Made by a program: the position numbers and the translations under genes
The notes under the pieces: generated by a model
Seen by the model: the letters and a program-made list of their open reading frames with translations, nothing else
Databases searched by the model: none
What the model was told of the DNA's origin: nothing
In this document: positions 6,676-14,396 of the stretch, piece after piece
How the letters are laid out: every line of letters starts with the position of its first letter
Numbering within the stretch: position 1 is the first letter of the stretch
From: Pseudomonas sp. BGr12
GTDB taxonomy: Bacteria > Pseudomonadota > Gammaproteobacteria > Pseudomonadales > Pseudomonadaceae
NCBI RefSeq assembly: GCF_030272895.1
Contig: NZ_JALRNF010000053.1
Location: forward strand, 1-32,661
Reading direction: 5' to 3'
Length of the DNA stretch: 32,661 nt

Positions 6676-8889
6676 ATGAGCTTCGGCGCCGATGAAGAAA
6701 TCCTCCAGGATTTTCTGGTAGAAGCCGGCGAGATTCTTGAGCAACTGTCCGAGCAACTGGTCGAGCTGGAAAGCCGTCCGGATGATGCCGACCTGCTCAA
6801 TGCGATCTTTCGCGGTTTTCACACTGTAAAAGGGGGCGCCGGCTTCCTCCAGCTCAACGAGCTGGTGGAGTGCTGCCACATCGCCGAGAACGTCTTCGAC
6901 ATCCTGCGCAAGGGTGAGCGTCGCGTCGACGCCGAGCTGATGGATGTGGTCCTGGAAGCCCTGGACACGGTCAACAGCATGTTCGGCCAGGTGCGTGAGC
7001 GCACTGACATCACCCCGGCCACGCCCGAGCTGCTGGCGGCGCTGTCGCGCCTGGCCGAGCCGGGTGGCGCCGAGCAGGCACCGGCGCCTGAGCCGGTGGT
7101 CGAGGCAGCGCCGGTGGCACCCGCCGAAGCGGACATCACCGACACCGAATTCGAACAGCTGCTCGACTCGCTCAATGCGGTCAAGGCCGAAGCTGAAGCA
7201 CAGGCGCAGGCACCTGCCGCCGCCAGCGATGAAATCACCGATGCCGAATTCGAGTCGCTGCTCGACCAGTTGCACGGCAAGGGCCAGTTCGCCCCCGAGG
7301 GGCTGCCTGCAGCGGCGCCTGCGCCGGAGGCGGCCCAGAGCGACAGCGACGAGATCACCGACGACGAATTCGAGGCACTGCTCGACCAGTTGCATGGCAA
7401 GGGCACCTTCGCCGTCGACGCCTTGCCCGCTGCTGCGGCACCGGCCCAGGCGCCGGCAGCGGCCGCGGCCGACGATCACATCACCGAGCACGAGTTCGAA
7501 GCGCTGCTCGATGAGCTGCACGGCAAGGGCAAGTTCGCGCCCGACAGCGTCGCTGCCGCAGCTCCGGTCGCAGCCGCGGCTGTAGCTGCCAAGCCGGCAC
7601 CCGCACCGGCTGCGGCCAAGCCACAAGCTGCGCCAGCACCTGCCGCTGCACCGGCCAAGGCCCCAGCGCCAGCCCCTGCGCGCCAGGCCGCTCCGGCTGC
7701 CGACAAGGCCGCCAGCGAAGCGGAAACCACCGTGCGGGTCGATACCGCGCGCCTGGACGAGATCATGAACATGGTCGGCGAACTGGTGCTGGTGCGTAAC
7801 CGCCTGGTGCGCCTGGGCCTGAACAGCGGCGATGAGGCCATGTCCAAGGCGGTGTCGAACCTCGACGTGGTCACCGCCGACCTGCAGACCGCGGTGATGA
7901 AGACCCGCATGCAGCCGATCAAGAAGGTCTTCGGGCGCTTCCCGCGCCTGGTTCGCGACCTGGCCCGGCAGTTGAAGAAAGAGATCAACCTGGAGCTGGT
8001 CGGTGAAGAAACCGACCTCGACAAGAACCTCGTCGAGGCCCTGGCCGACCCGTTGGTGCACCTGGTGCGCAATGCCGTCGACCACGGCATCGAAACCCCT
8101 GAAGAACGCGAAGCCTCGGGCAAGGCCCGGGGTGGCAAGGTGGTGCTCTCGGCCGAGCAGGAAGGCGATCATATCCTGTTGTCGATCTCCGACGACGGCA
8201 AGGGCATGGACCCCAACGTGCTGCGCGCCAAGGCCGTGGAAAAAGGCCTGATGGACAAGGATGCGGCCGATCGCCTGAGCGAGTCGGACTGCTACAACCT
8301 GATCTTTGCCCCGGGCTTCTCGACCAAGACCGAGATCTCCGATGTGTCCGGTCGTGGCGTGGGCATGGACGTGGTGAAAACCAAGATCTCCCAGCTCAAC
8401 GGCTCGATCAACATATTCTCGGCCAAGGGCCAGGGCTCGAAGATCGTCATCAAGGTGCCGCTGACCCTGGCGATCATGCCGACCCTGATGGTCATGCTCG
8501 GCAACCAGGCCTTCGCCTTCCCGCTGGTCAACGTCAACGAGATCTTCCACCTGGACCTGTCGCGCACCAACGTGGTCGACGGCCAGGAAGTGGTGATCGT
8601 GCGCGACAAGGCCTTGCCGTTGTTCTACCTCAAGCGTTGGCTGGTCAGTTCCGCCGCTCATGAAGAGCAGCGCGAGGGCCACGTGGTGATCCTTTCGGTG
8701 GGCACCCAGCGGATCGGCTTCGTCGTCGATCAGCTGGTGGGCCAGGAAGAGGTGGTCATCAAGCCGCTGGGCAAGATGCTCCAGGGCACCCCGGGCATGT
8801 CGGGCGCCACCATCACCGGTGACGGGCGCATTGCGCTGATCCTCGACGTACCGAGCATGCTCAAGCGTTACGCTGCCCGGCGTATTTGA
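6676..8889 (+). CDS. cheA: Chemotaxis histidine kinase CheA
   Basis: CheA autophosphorylates in response to receptors and passes phosphate to CheY and CheB. The 737-residue product has an N-terminal HPt domain with His49 in FHTVKGGAGF. Four copies of an ITDxEFExLLDxL motif follow, at residues 154, 187, 227 and 269, each followed by Ala/Pro linker. A long Ala/Pro/Lys linker runs to ~350, then the dimerisation domain (LDEIMNMVGELVLVRN). The ATPase domain has N box HLVRNAVDHG (462-471), G1 DDGKGMD (506-512) and G2 GRGVGMD (559-565). A CheW-like P5 domain ends the protein. No recognisable globular P2 domain is seen; the repeats occupy its place. RBS GGGAGC precedes the ATG. Confidence 0.97.
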   Translation: MSFGADEEILQDFLVEAGEILEQLSEQLVELESRPDDADLLNAIFRGFHTVKGGAGFLQLNELVECCHIAENVFDILRKGERRVDAELMDVVLEALDTVNSMFGQVRERTDITPATPELLAALSRLAEPGGAEQAPAPEPVVEAAPVAPAEADITDTEFEQLLDSLNAVKAEAEAQAQAPAAASDEITDAEFESLLDQLHGKGQFAPEGLPAAAPAPEAAQSDSDEITDDEFEALLDQLHGKGTFAVDALPAAAAPAQAPAAAAADDHITEHEFEALLDELHGKGKFAPDSVAAAAPVAAAAVAAKPAPAPAAAKPQAAPAPAAAPAKAPAPAPARQAAPAADKAASEAETTVRVDTARLDEIMNMVGELVLVRNRLVRLGLNSGDEAMSKAVSNLDVVTADLQTAVMKTRMQPIKKVFGRFPRLVRDLARQLKKEINLELVGEETDLDKNLVEALADPLVHLVRNAVDHGIETPEEREASGKARGGKVVLSAEQEGDHILLSISDDGKGMDPNVLRAKAVEKGLMDKDAADRLSESDCYNLIFAPGFSTKTEISDVSGRGVGMDVVKTKISQLNGSINIFSAKGQGSKIVIKVPLTLAIMPTLMVMLGNQAFAFPLVNVNEIFHLDLSRTNVVDGQEVVIVRDKALPLFYLKRWLVSSAAHEEQREGHVVILSVGTQRIGFVVDQLVGQEEVVIKPLGKMLQGTPGMSGATITGDGRIALILDVPSMLKRYAARRI
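7135..7530 (+). repeat. Four diverged in-frame repeats in cheA (ITDxEFExLLDxL)
   Basis: Units begin at 7135, 7234, 7354 and 7480, spaced 99, 120 and 126 bases. Encoded cores are ITDTEFEQLLDSL, ITDAEFESLLDQLHGKG, ITDDEFEALLDQLHGKG and ITEHEFEALLDELHGKG; the first copy lacks HGKG. Between them lie Ala/Pro-rich linkers. The core resembles CheY-binding peptides of FliM (AEIDALL) and of CheZ (DDVDDLL, seen at the cheZ end in this window). Confidence 0.9.
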
Positions 8890-8893
8890 TTCT

Positions 8894-8921
8894 GGTGGCG
8901 CGGCCCGCACGCCGCGCCCCC
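8894..8921 (+). other. GC-rich hairpin between cheA and cheB
   Basis: GGCGCGGC (8897-8904) and GCCGCGCC (8911-8918) form a perfect 8-bp stem with a six-base loop, extendable by two G-C pairs past a T/C mismatch. It fills most of the 45-base cheA-cheB gap and ends 5-8 bases before the cheB ribosome-binding site. No T-run follows, so it is unlikely to terminate; RNA stability or processing is more plausible. Confidence 0.6.
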
Positions 8922-8934
8922 TAATGGAGTGTTT

Positions 8935-10047
8935 ATGGCAGTCAAGGTCCTGGTGGTGGATGATTCCGGTTTCTTCCGCCGCCGTGTCTCGGAAATTCTT
9001 TCAGCGGACCCGACTATCCAGGTCGTGGGCACCGCGACCAACGGCAAGGAAGCGATTGACCAGGCACTGTCGCTCAAGCCCGATGTCATCACCATGGACT
9101 ACGAAATGCCCATGATGGATGGCATCACCGCCGTGCGTCACATCATGCAGCGTTGCCCGACCCCGGTGTTGATGTTCTCCTCGCTGACCCACGAAGGCGC
9201 GCGGGTAACCCTCGATGCCCTGGATGCCGGGGCCGTCGATTACCTGCCGAAGAACTTCGAAGACATCTCCCGCAACCCGGAGAAGGTCAAGCAACTGCTG
9301 TGCGAAAAGGTCCACACCATTTCCCGCAGCAACCGTCGCTCCAGCGCCTACGCCAGCCCTGCGCCGGCAGCGCAGCCGACCCCGCACCTTGCACCGAGCG
9401 TCAGTAGCCTGGGCGCCAGCCCAGCACCGCGCGCCACTGCGCCGGTGCGTGCGCCGGCGGCGACCTCGCCGGCACCCAAGCGCAAGCCCTACAAGCTGGT
9501 GGCCATCGGTACCTCCACTGGCGGCCCGGTGGCGCTGCAGCGGGTCCTGACCCAGCTGCCGGCCAGCTTCCCGGCGCCGATCGTGCTGATCCAGCACATG
9601 CCGGCGGCCTTCACCAAGGCCTTTGCCGAGCGCCTGGACAAGCTGTGCAAGATCCGCGTCAAGGAAGCCGAAGACGGCGACATGCTGCGTCCGGGCCTGG
9701 CCCTGCTGGCACCCGGTGGCAAACAGATGATGGTCGACGGACGCGGTGCGGTGAAGATCCTGCCGGGTGACGAGCGCCTGAACTACAAGCCGTGCGTGGA
9801 CATCACCTTCGGCTCCGCAGCCAAGTCCTACGGCGACAAGGTGCTCTCGGTGGTGCTCACCGGCATGGGCGCCGACGGCCGTGAAGGCGCGCGCCTGCTC
9901 AAGCAGGGCGGCAGCACGGTCTGGGCCCAGGATGAAGCCAGCTGCGTGATCTATGGCATGCCCATGGCCATCGTCAAGGCCAACCTGGCCGACGCGGTCT
10001 ACAGCCTGGACGAGATCGGCAAGCACCTGGTCGAGGCCTGCGTCTGA
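8935..10047 (+). CDS. cheB: Chemotaxis methylesterase/deamidase CheB
   Basis: CheB removes methyl groups from receptor glutamates for adaptation and is activated by phosphorylation from CheA. The 370-residue protein has an N-terminal receiver ([13 protein letters not shown]; phospho-acceptor Asp55 in [11 protein letters not shown]), a Pro/Ala linker (~140-185), and the esterase domain with Ser194 (GTSTGGP), His221 (QHMPAAFT) and Asp314 (GMGADGREG). The ATG at 8935, with GGAG at 8926-8929, gives [10 protein letters not shown] as in Pseudomonas CheB; a GTG at 8929 is less likely. Its TGA overlaps the motC start. Confidence 0.97.
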   Translation: MAVKVLVVDDSGFFRRRVSEILSADPTIQVVGTATNGKEAIDQALSLKPDVITMDYEMPMMDGITAVRHIMQRCPTPVLMFSSLTHEGARVTLDALDAGAVDYLPKNFEDISRNPEKVKQLLCEKVHTISRSNRRSSAYASPAPAAQPTPHLAPSVSSLGASPAPRATAPVRAPAATSPAPKRKPYKLVAIGTSTGGPVALQRVLTQLPASFPAPIVLIQHMPAAFTKAFAERLDKLCKIRVKEAEDGDMLRPGLALLAPGGKQMMVDGRGAVKILPGDERLNYKPCVDITFGSAAKSYGDKVLSVVLTGMGADGREGARLLKQGGSTVWAQDEASCVIYGMPMAIVKANLADAVYSLDEIGKHLVEACV

Positions 10048-10787
10048 TGGATGTCTTGAGCCTTATCGGGATCATCCTGGCCTTTGTCGCCATCGTTGGC
10101 GGCAATTTCCTCGAAGGCGGGCACCTGACGGCGCTGATCAACGGCCCGGCGGCCCTGATCGTGCTCGGTGGTACCCTGGCCGCGGCGTTGTTGCAGACGC
10201 CGATCAGTGCCTTCAAGCGGGCGCTGCAGATCGTGCGCTGGATCCTCTTTCCGCCGCGCATCGACCTGGCCGGCGGTATCGACCGGGTGGTCAACTGGAG
10301 CCTGACCGCACGCAAGGAAGGCCTGCTGGGCCTGGAAGGCGTGGCCGATGCAGAGCCCGACCCCTATGCGCGCAAGGGCCTGCAACTGCTGGTCGACGGC
10401 GCCGAGCCCGAGGCCATCCGCAGCATCCTCGAAGTGGACTTCTACACCCAGGAAAGCCGGGATATCCAGGCGGCCAAGGTGTTCGAGTGCATGGGCGGCT
10501 ACGCGCCGACCATCGGTATCATCGGCGCGGTGATGGGCCTGATCCATGTCATGGGCAACCTGGCCGATCCGTCGCAGCTGGGCAACGGCATCGCCGTGGC
10601 CTTCGTCGCCACCATCTACGGTGTGGCCAGTGCCAACCTGATCCTGCTGCCGATCGCCAACAAGCTCAAGGCCCTGGCCATGCGCCAGTCGCGCTACCGG
10701 GAAATGCTCCTGGAAGGCTTGCTGTCGATTGCCGAAGGCGAGAACCCGCGCTCGATCGAGCTGAAGCTTCAGGGCTTCATGGAGTAA
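10047..10787 (+). CDS. motC: Flagellar stator protein MotC (MotA family)
   Basis: MotA-family subunit of the second Pseudomonas stator, forming the proton channel with MotD. The 246-residue product begins with a hydrophobic segment (LIGIILAFVAIVGGNFLEGG), has another at about 30-50, a large cytoplasmic region, and the conserved MotA/TolQ/ExbB signature (GGYAPTIGIIGAVMGLIHVM, around residues 150-170) followed by the last membrane segment. It overlaps the cheB stop (TGATG) and is followed after three bases by motD, so the pair is coupled inside the chemotaxis operon. Confidence 0.95.
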   Translation: MDVLSLIGIILAFVAIVGGNFLEGGHLTALINGPAALIVLGGTLAAALLQTPISAFKRALQIVRWILFPPRIDLAGGIDRVVNWSLTARKEGLLGLEGVADAEPDPYARKGLQLLVDGAEPEAIRSILEVDFYTQESRDIQAAKVFECMGGYAPTIGIIGAVMGLIHVMGNLADPSQLGNGIAVAFVATIYGVASANLILLPIANKLKALAMRQSRYREMLLEGLLSIAEGENPRSIELKLQGFME

Positions 10788-10790
10788 CGC

Positions 10791-11678
10791 ATGGCGCGCC
10801 GTCGACAACCCGAGGAACATGAAAACCACGAACGCTGGCTGGTGTCCTACGCCGACTTCATCACCTTGCTGTTCGCCTTCTTCGTGGTCATGTACTCGAT
10901 TTCTTCGGTCAACGAAGGCAAGTACAAGATCCTCTCCCAGGCGCTGATCGGGGTATTCAACGACCCCGAGCGCAGCGTCAAGCCGATCCCCATCGGCGAT
11001 GAGCGGCCCTTGAGCGTCAAGCCGGCCGAGCCGTTGATCAAGGACAGCGAGCAGGTCGATGCGGGGTTGGCGCAGGCCAGCATCGATCCGCTCAAGAGCA
11101 TCGCCGACGATGTCCGCGATGCCTTTGGCGACCTGATCAAGTCCAACCAGATGACCGTGCGCGGCAACGAACTGTGGGTCGAGATCGAGCTCAACTCCTC
11201 GCTGCTGTTCGGCAGTGGCGATGCCATGCCCAGCGACGTGGCGTTCCACATCATCGAGAAGGTGGCGCGGATCCTCAAACCCTTCGCCAACCCGGTGCAC
11301 GTCGAAGGCTTTACCGATGACCTGCCGATCCGCACCGCCCAGTACCCGACCAACTGGGAACTGTCGTCGGCGCGGGCCGCGAGTATCGTCCGCCTGCTGG
11401 CGATGGACGGGGTGAACCCGGCGCGCATGGCCTCGGTGGGCTACGGCGAATTCCAGCCGATTGCCGGTAACGACACGGCCGAAGGCCGGGCACGCAATCG
11501 CCGGGTGGTGCTGGTGATCTCGCGCAACCTGGAGGTGCGCCGCAGCCTGACCGCCAGCGGTAGCGCCAATGCCACGCCGGATGCGGCCTTGAGGCGGGCT
11601 GGCACACAAACTGCACCGCCTGCGCAATCACCGACGGTGGGAGGCAATCGCGTCAATCCTCCGTCACCGAACCTATAA
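10791..11678 (+). CDS. motD: Flagellar stator protein MotD (MotB family)
   Basis: MotB-type partner of MotC that anchors the stator to peptidoglycan. The 295-residue product has a short cytoplasmic N-terminus and one membrane segment (about 17-40). This starts with YADFITLLFAFFVVMYS, in which Asp22 is the proton-binding aspartate of the family. A periplasmic OmpA-like domain follows (about 140-245, with VEGFTDDLPI and ARAASIVRLL), then a disordered Ala/Pro tail. GGAG lies 6-9 bases before the ATG. Required stator residues appear intact. Confidence 0.95.
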   Translation: MARRRQPEEHENHERWLVSYADFITLLFAFFVVMYSISSVNEGKYKILSQALIGVFNDPERSVKPIPIGDERPLSVKPAEPLIKDSEQVDAGLAQASIDPLKSIADDVRDAFGDLIKSNQMTVRGNELWVEIELNSSLLFGSGDAMPSDVAFHIIEKVARILKPFANPVHVEGFTDDLPIRTAQYPTNWELSSARAASIVRLLAMDGVNPARMASVGYGEFQPIAGNDTAEGRARNRRVVLVISRNLEVRRSLTASGSANATPDAALRRAGTQTAPPAQSPTVGGNRVNPPSPNL

Positions 11679-11723
11679 CCATTCCCGGCAGGGCAGGTCG
11701 CCCTGGTGGGAGGAAGCGACGTA

Positions 11724-12512
11724 ATGAGAGTCTGGGCAGTAGCCAATCAAAAGGGTGGCGTCGGCAAGACCACCACTTCCATCGCCCTGGCCGGCTTGCT
11801 GGCCGAGGCGGGCAAGCGTGTGGTCGTGGTCGACCTGGACCCGCACGGGTCCATGACCAGCTACTTCGGGCACAATCCGGACACGCTGGAGCACAGCTGC
11901 TACGACCTGTTCCTGCACAAAGGCAGCGTGCCCGAAGGCCTGCCGGGCCAGTTGCTGCTGCCCACCAGCGACGAGAATATCTCCCTGTTGCCGTCCAGCA
12001 CCGCCCTGGCCGTGCTCGAACGCCAGTCGCCGGGGCAGAGTGGCCTGGGCCTGGTGATCGCCAAGTCTCTGGCGCAGCTGTGGCAGGATTTCGACTACGC
12101 CATCATCGACAGCCCGCCGTTGCTCGGCGTGCTGATGGTCAACGCCCTGGCGGCCAGCCAGCAGCTGGTGATCCCGGTGCAGACCGAGTACCTGGCGGTC
12201 AAGGGCCTGGAGCGCATGGTCAGCACCCTGGCCATGGTCAACCGCTCGCGCAAGCAGGCCTTGCCCTATCACATCGTGCCGACCCTGTTCGACCGTCGCA
12301 CCCAGGCGTCGATGGGCACCCTGCGGGTGCTGCGCGATGCCTATCCCGAGACCATCTGGCAAGGCTACATTCCGGTGGACACCCGCCTGCGTGATGCCAG
12401 CCGGGCCGGGCAGACGCCGTCGCAGTTCGACGGCAAAAGCCGCGGGGTGGTGGCCTACCGGGCCCTGCTCAAGCAGTTGCTGACCCATAACATCGCCCAG
12501 CAGGTGGCCTGA
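11724..12512 (+). CDS. parC: ParA-like ATPase ParC, polar chemotaxis array localisation
   Basis: ParA/MinD-family ATPase encoded in polar-flagellate chemotaxis operons. In Vibrio and Pseudomonas, ParC recruits and inherits the chemotaxis array at the pole and partners with ParP. The 262-residue product has deviant Walker A NQKGGVGKTTT (Lys10, Lys15), VVVVDLDPHGS (Walker A') and AIIDSPPLLG (Walker B). I use the ATG at 11724, ten bases after GGGAGGA (11708-11714); a GTG at 11706 extends the frame but overlaps that site. It is distinct from FleN, the other MinD-like ATPase at 3806. Its TGA overlaps the parP ATG. Confidence 0.88.
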   Translation: MRVWAVANQKGGVGKTTTSIALAGLLAEAGKRVVVVDLDPHGSMTSYFGHNPDTLEHSCYDLFLHKGSVPEGLPGQLLLPTSDENISLLPSSTALAVLERQSPGQSGLGLVIAKSLAQLWQDFDYAIIDSPPLLGVLMVNALAASQQLVIPVQTEYLAVKGLERMVSTLAMVNRSRKQALPYHIVPTLFDRRTQASMGTLRVLRDAYPETIWQGYIPVDTRLRDASRAGQTPSQFDGKSRGVVAYRALLKQLLTHNIAQQVA

Positions 12513-13396
12513 TGAGCCTTCCACAAAAGCTCGCCACCGGCCCGCAACTGGCGTTGCAGTCCTACCTCGACGGCCTGTTGCATGAAGCCACCGAAGCGTT
12601 CGAGCTGGTTGAACCCCAGCTCGCGGCCGAGCCCGAGCCCGAGATCGACGAATTCCAGGCCGCCGTGCTCGAAGAGCAGGTACGCGATGCGCGGGTAGCC
12701 CGGCAGGAAAAGCCTGCGCCGGCCCCGGCTGCGACCTTGCCCTTTGCCGAACCGGCAGCGCTGGTGCGCCCGGCGCTGATGCCGGTTGCCATGCCCGTGC
12801 CGGTCGCCGAGGTGGTCGCTAGCGAGGCAGTCGCCGAGCCGGCCACCCCTGTCGAACCGCTGGTGGAAGTCCACCTGCCAGCGGCCCCCGACCAGCCCGT
12901 ACCGCCGGCCAGCGTCGACGGTCGTCCGGCCTGGGCCGCCGAGCCGTTCGAGTGCCTGTTGTTCGATGTCGCCGGGCTGACCCTGGCGGTGCCGCTGGTG
13001 TGCCTGGGCTCGATCTATTCGTTGGCCGGTCAGGAACTGACGCCGCTGTTCGGCCAGCCGGACTGGTTCCTGGGCATCCTGCCGAGCCAGGCCGGCAACC
13101 TGAAGGTGCTGGATACCGCACGCTGGGTCATGCCCGACCGCTACCGCGAGGATTTTCGCCAGGGCCTGCAATACGTGATTTCGGTCCAGGGCTATGAATG
13201 GGGCCTGGCGGTGCATCAGGTCAGCCGTTCCTTGCGCCTGGACCCCAACGAGATCAAATGGCGCAGCCAGCGCGGCCAGCGGCCGTGGCTGGCCGGCACG
13301 GTCATCGAACACATGTGCGCGCTGCTCGACGTCGCCGAACTGGCCGGGCTGATCGCCAGCGGTGCGGTCAAGCAGCTGCGCGCCACCCATAAATGA
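12512..13396 (+). CDS. parP: CheW-domain array-integration protein ParP
   Basis: The 294-residue product has an N-terminal helical segment (LALQSYLDGLLHEATEAFEL), a long acidic/Ala/Pro linker (about 30-145), and a C-terminal CheW-like domain (about 150-290, FECLLFDVAGLTLAVPLVCL). In Vibrio, ParP uses an N-terminal part to bind ParC and a C-terminal CheW-like AIF domain to enter signalling arrays and stabilise CheA. Gene order directly after parC, with a one-base overlap, supports this over a plain CheW; a separate canonical CheW follows. A hairpin lies in the 61-base gap to cheW. Confidence 0.85.
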   Translation: MSLPQKLATGPQLALQSYLDGLLHEATEAFELVEPQLAAEPEPEIDEFQAAVLEEQVRDARVARQEKPAPAPAATLPFAEPAALVRPALMPVAMPVPVAEVVASEAVAEPATPVEPLVEVHLPAAPDQPVPPASVDGRPAWAAEPFECLLFDVAGLTLAVPLVCLGSIYSLAGQELTPLFGQPDWFLGILPSQAGNLKVLDTARWVMPDRYREDFRQGLQYVISVQGYEWGLAVHQVSRSLRLDPNEIKWRSQRGQRPWLAGTVIEHMCALLDVAELAGLIASGAVKQLRATHK

Positions 13397-13426
13397 ACGG
13401 TCGCACCAGCGATCGCACTGAGCACA

Positions 13427-13444
13427 CCGCCGAAGGCGGATTTT
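13427..13444 (+). terminator. Short hairpin with T-run between parP and cheW (weak terminator-like)
   Basis: CCGCC (13427-13431), loop GAA, GGCGG (13435-13439), followed by ATTTT (13440-13444). The 5-bp stem and four T residues are below a usual strong intrinsic terminator. It sits just before the cheW ribosome-binding region, so it might attenuate read-through or stabilise an mRNA end. Confidence 0.35.
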
Positions 13445-13457
13445 GAGGGATAGGGGA

Positions 13458-13937
13458 ATGAAAAAGTCGTCTGCGCAAGGTTCCGAAGATCCGATCCTGC
13501 AGTGGGTAACCTTCAAACTGGACAACGAGTCCTACGGCATCAACGTGATGCAGGTGCAGGAAGTCCTGCGCTACACCGAAATCGCCCCGGTCCCGGGTGC
13601 CCCGAGCTACGTGCTGGGCATCATCAACCTGCGCGGCAACGTGGTGACCGTGATCGACACCCGCCAGCGCTTCGGCCTGATGCCGACGGAAATCACCGAT
13701 AACACCCGCATCGTCATCATCGAGGCCGACAAGCAAGTGGTCGGCATCCTGGTCGACAGCGTGGCCGAAGTGGTCTACCTGCGCCAGTCGGAAATCGAGA
13801 CCGCGCCGAACGTCGGCAACGAAGAGTCGGCCAAGTTCATCCAGGGCGTGTGCAACAAGAACAACGAACTGCTGATCCTGGTCGAGCTGGACAAGATGAT
13901 GACCGAGGAAGAGTGGTCCGAGCTGGAGAACATCTGA
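13458..13937 (+). CDS. cheW: Chemotaxis coupling protein CheW
   Basis: CheW links chemoreceptors to CheA in the array. The 159-residue product is a single CheW domain (WVTFKLDNESYGINVMQVQE... with GIINLRGNVVTVIDTRQRFG and VGILVDSVAEVV). The ATG at 13458 gives MKKSSAQGSEDPILQW, which I recognise as the Pseudomonas CheW N-terminus; the frame stays open upstream to a TTG at 13443 but GAGGGA (13445-13450) is best placed as the ribosome-binding site for 13458. It follows the CheW-like ParP gene and immediately precedes the DUF2802 gene. Confidence 0.96.
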   Translation: MKKSSAQGSEDPILQWVTFKLDNESYGINVMQVQEVLRYTEIAPVPGAPSYVLGIINLRGNVVTVIDTRQRFGLMPTEITDNTRIVIIEADKQVVGILVDSVAEVVYLRQSEIETAPNVGNEESAKFIQGVCNKNNELLILVELDKMMTEEEWSELENI

Positions 13938-13938
13938 G

Positions 13939-14331
13939 TTGATCTTCGAGGTAGCAGTCATATTTCTGGCGCTGCTCTGGGCGCTGAGCCTGTGGTACTT
14001 CCTGAACTACAGCAAGCGCCAGCGCGAGCTGGCTGCGCAGCAGGCCCAGGGCGATGCGCTGCGCGACCAGCGCATCAAGGACCTGGCCAAGCGCCTGGAT
14101 GACTACCAGAATGGCAGCGTGAGCATGGGCGAAGCCCTGCACGAGCTGCGCGCGGTGGTGGCGCCCCTGCCGGACAAGCTGTTGCAGCTGGAGCAGCGCG
14201 ACCCCAACAGCCTGTCGTTCGCGCAGGCGGCGCGGTTGGTGGGCATGGGCGCCAGCGTCGAAGAACTGACCCAGTCCTGCGGCCTGACCCAGGCCGAGGC
14301 GGAGTTGATGAGCAAGGTGCACCGCAGCTGA
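13939..14331 (+). CDS. DUF2802 membrane-anchored protein, last gene of the chemotaxis cluster
   Basis: The 130-residue product starts at a TTG one base after the cheW stop. It has one N-terminal membrane segment (about 2-22, VIFLALLWALSLWYFL), a charged helical/coiled-coil region (about 25-85, rich in Lys, Arg, Glu, Gln), and a C-terminal part (LTQSCGLTQAEAELMSKVHR) typical of DUF2802 proteins. Such genes follow cheW in many Pseudomonas; I know of no firm function. Its position and tight coupling suggest a role near the array or stator, but that is inference. A REP pair follows six bases after its stop. Confidence 0.8.
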   Translation: MIFEVAVIFLALLWALSLWYFLNYSKRQRELAAQQAQGDALRDQRIKDLAKRLDDYQNGSVSMGEALHELRAVVAPLPDKLLQLEQRDPNSLSFAQAARLVGMGASVEELTQSCGLTQAEAELMSKVHRS

Positions 14332-14336
14332 ACCTG

Positions 14337-14391
14337 ATCGCGGGGCAAGCCCGCTCCTACCGATTGTGTAGGAGCGGGCTTGCCCCGCGAT
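14337..14391. repeat. REP inverted pair, type GCGGGCTTGCCCCGCGAT
   Basis: Perfect 24-base inverted repeat (14337-14360 and 14368-14391) with a seven-base spacer, between the ends of the converging DUF2802 and fhlB genes. The arms contain GGGCAAGCCCGCTCC and its complement. The structure could act as a bidirectional transcript end stabiliser for both convergent units. Confidence 0.93.
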
Positions 14392-14396
14392 GCTGT

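Noticed and set aside
6673..8910. 745-residue antisense open frame opposite cheA, and similar long antisense frames opposite flhA (250-1779), flhF (2304-3506) and ccmF (19124-21157)
   Set aside because: They mirror the codon structure of clear genes in GC-rich DNA, are His/Gln/Asp-rich or low complexity, and show no family motifs.
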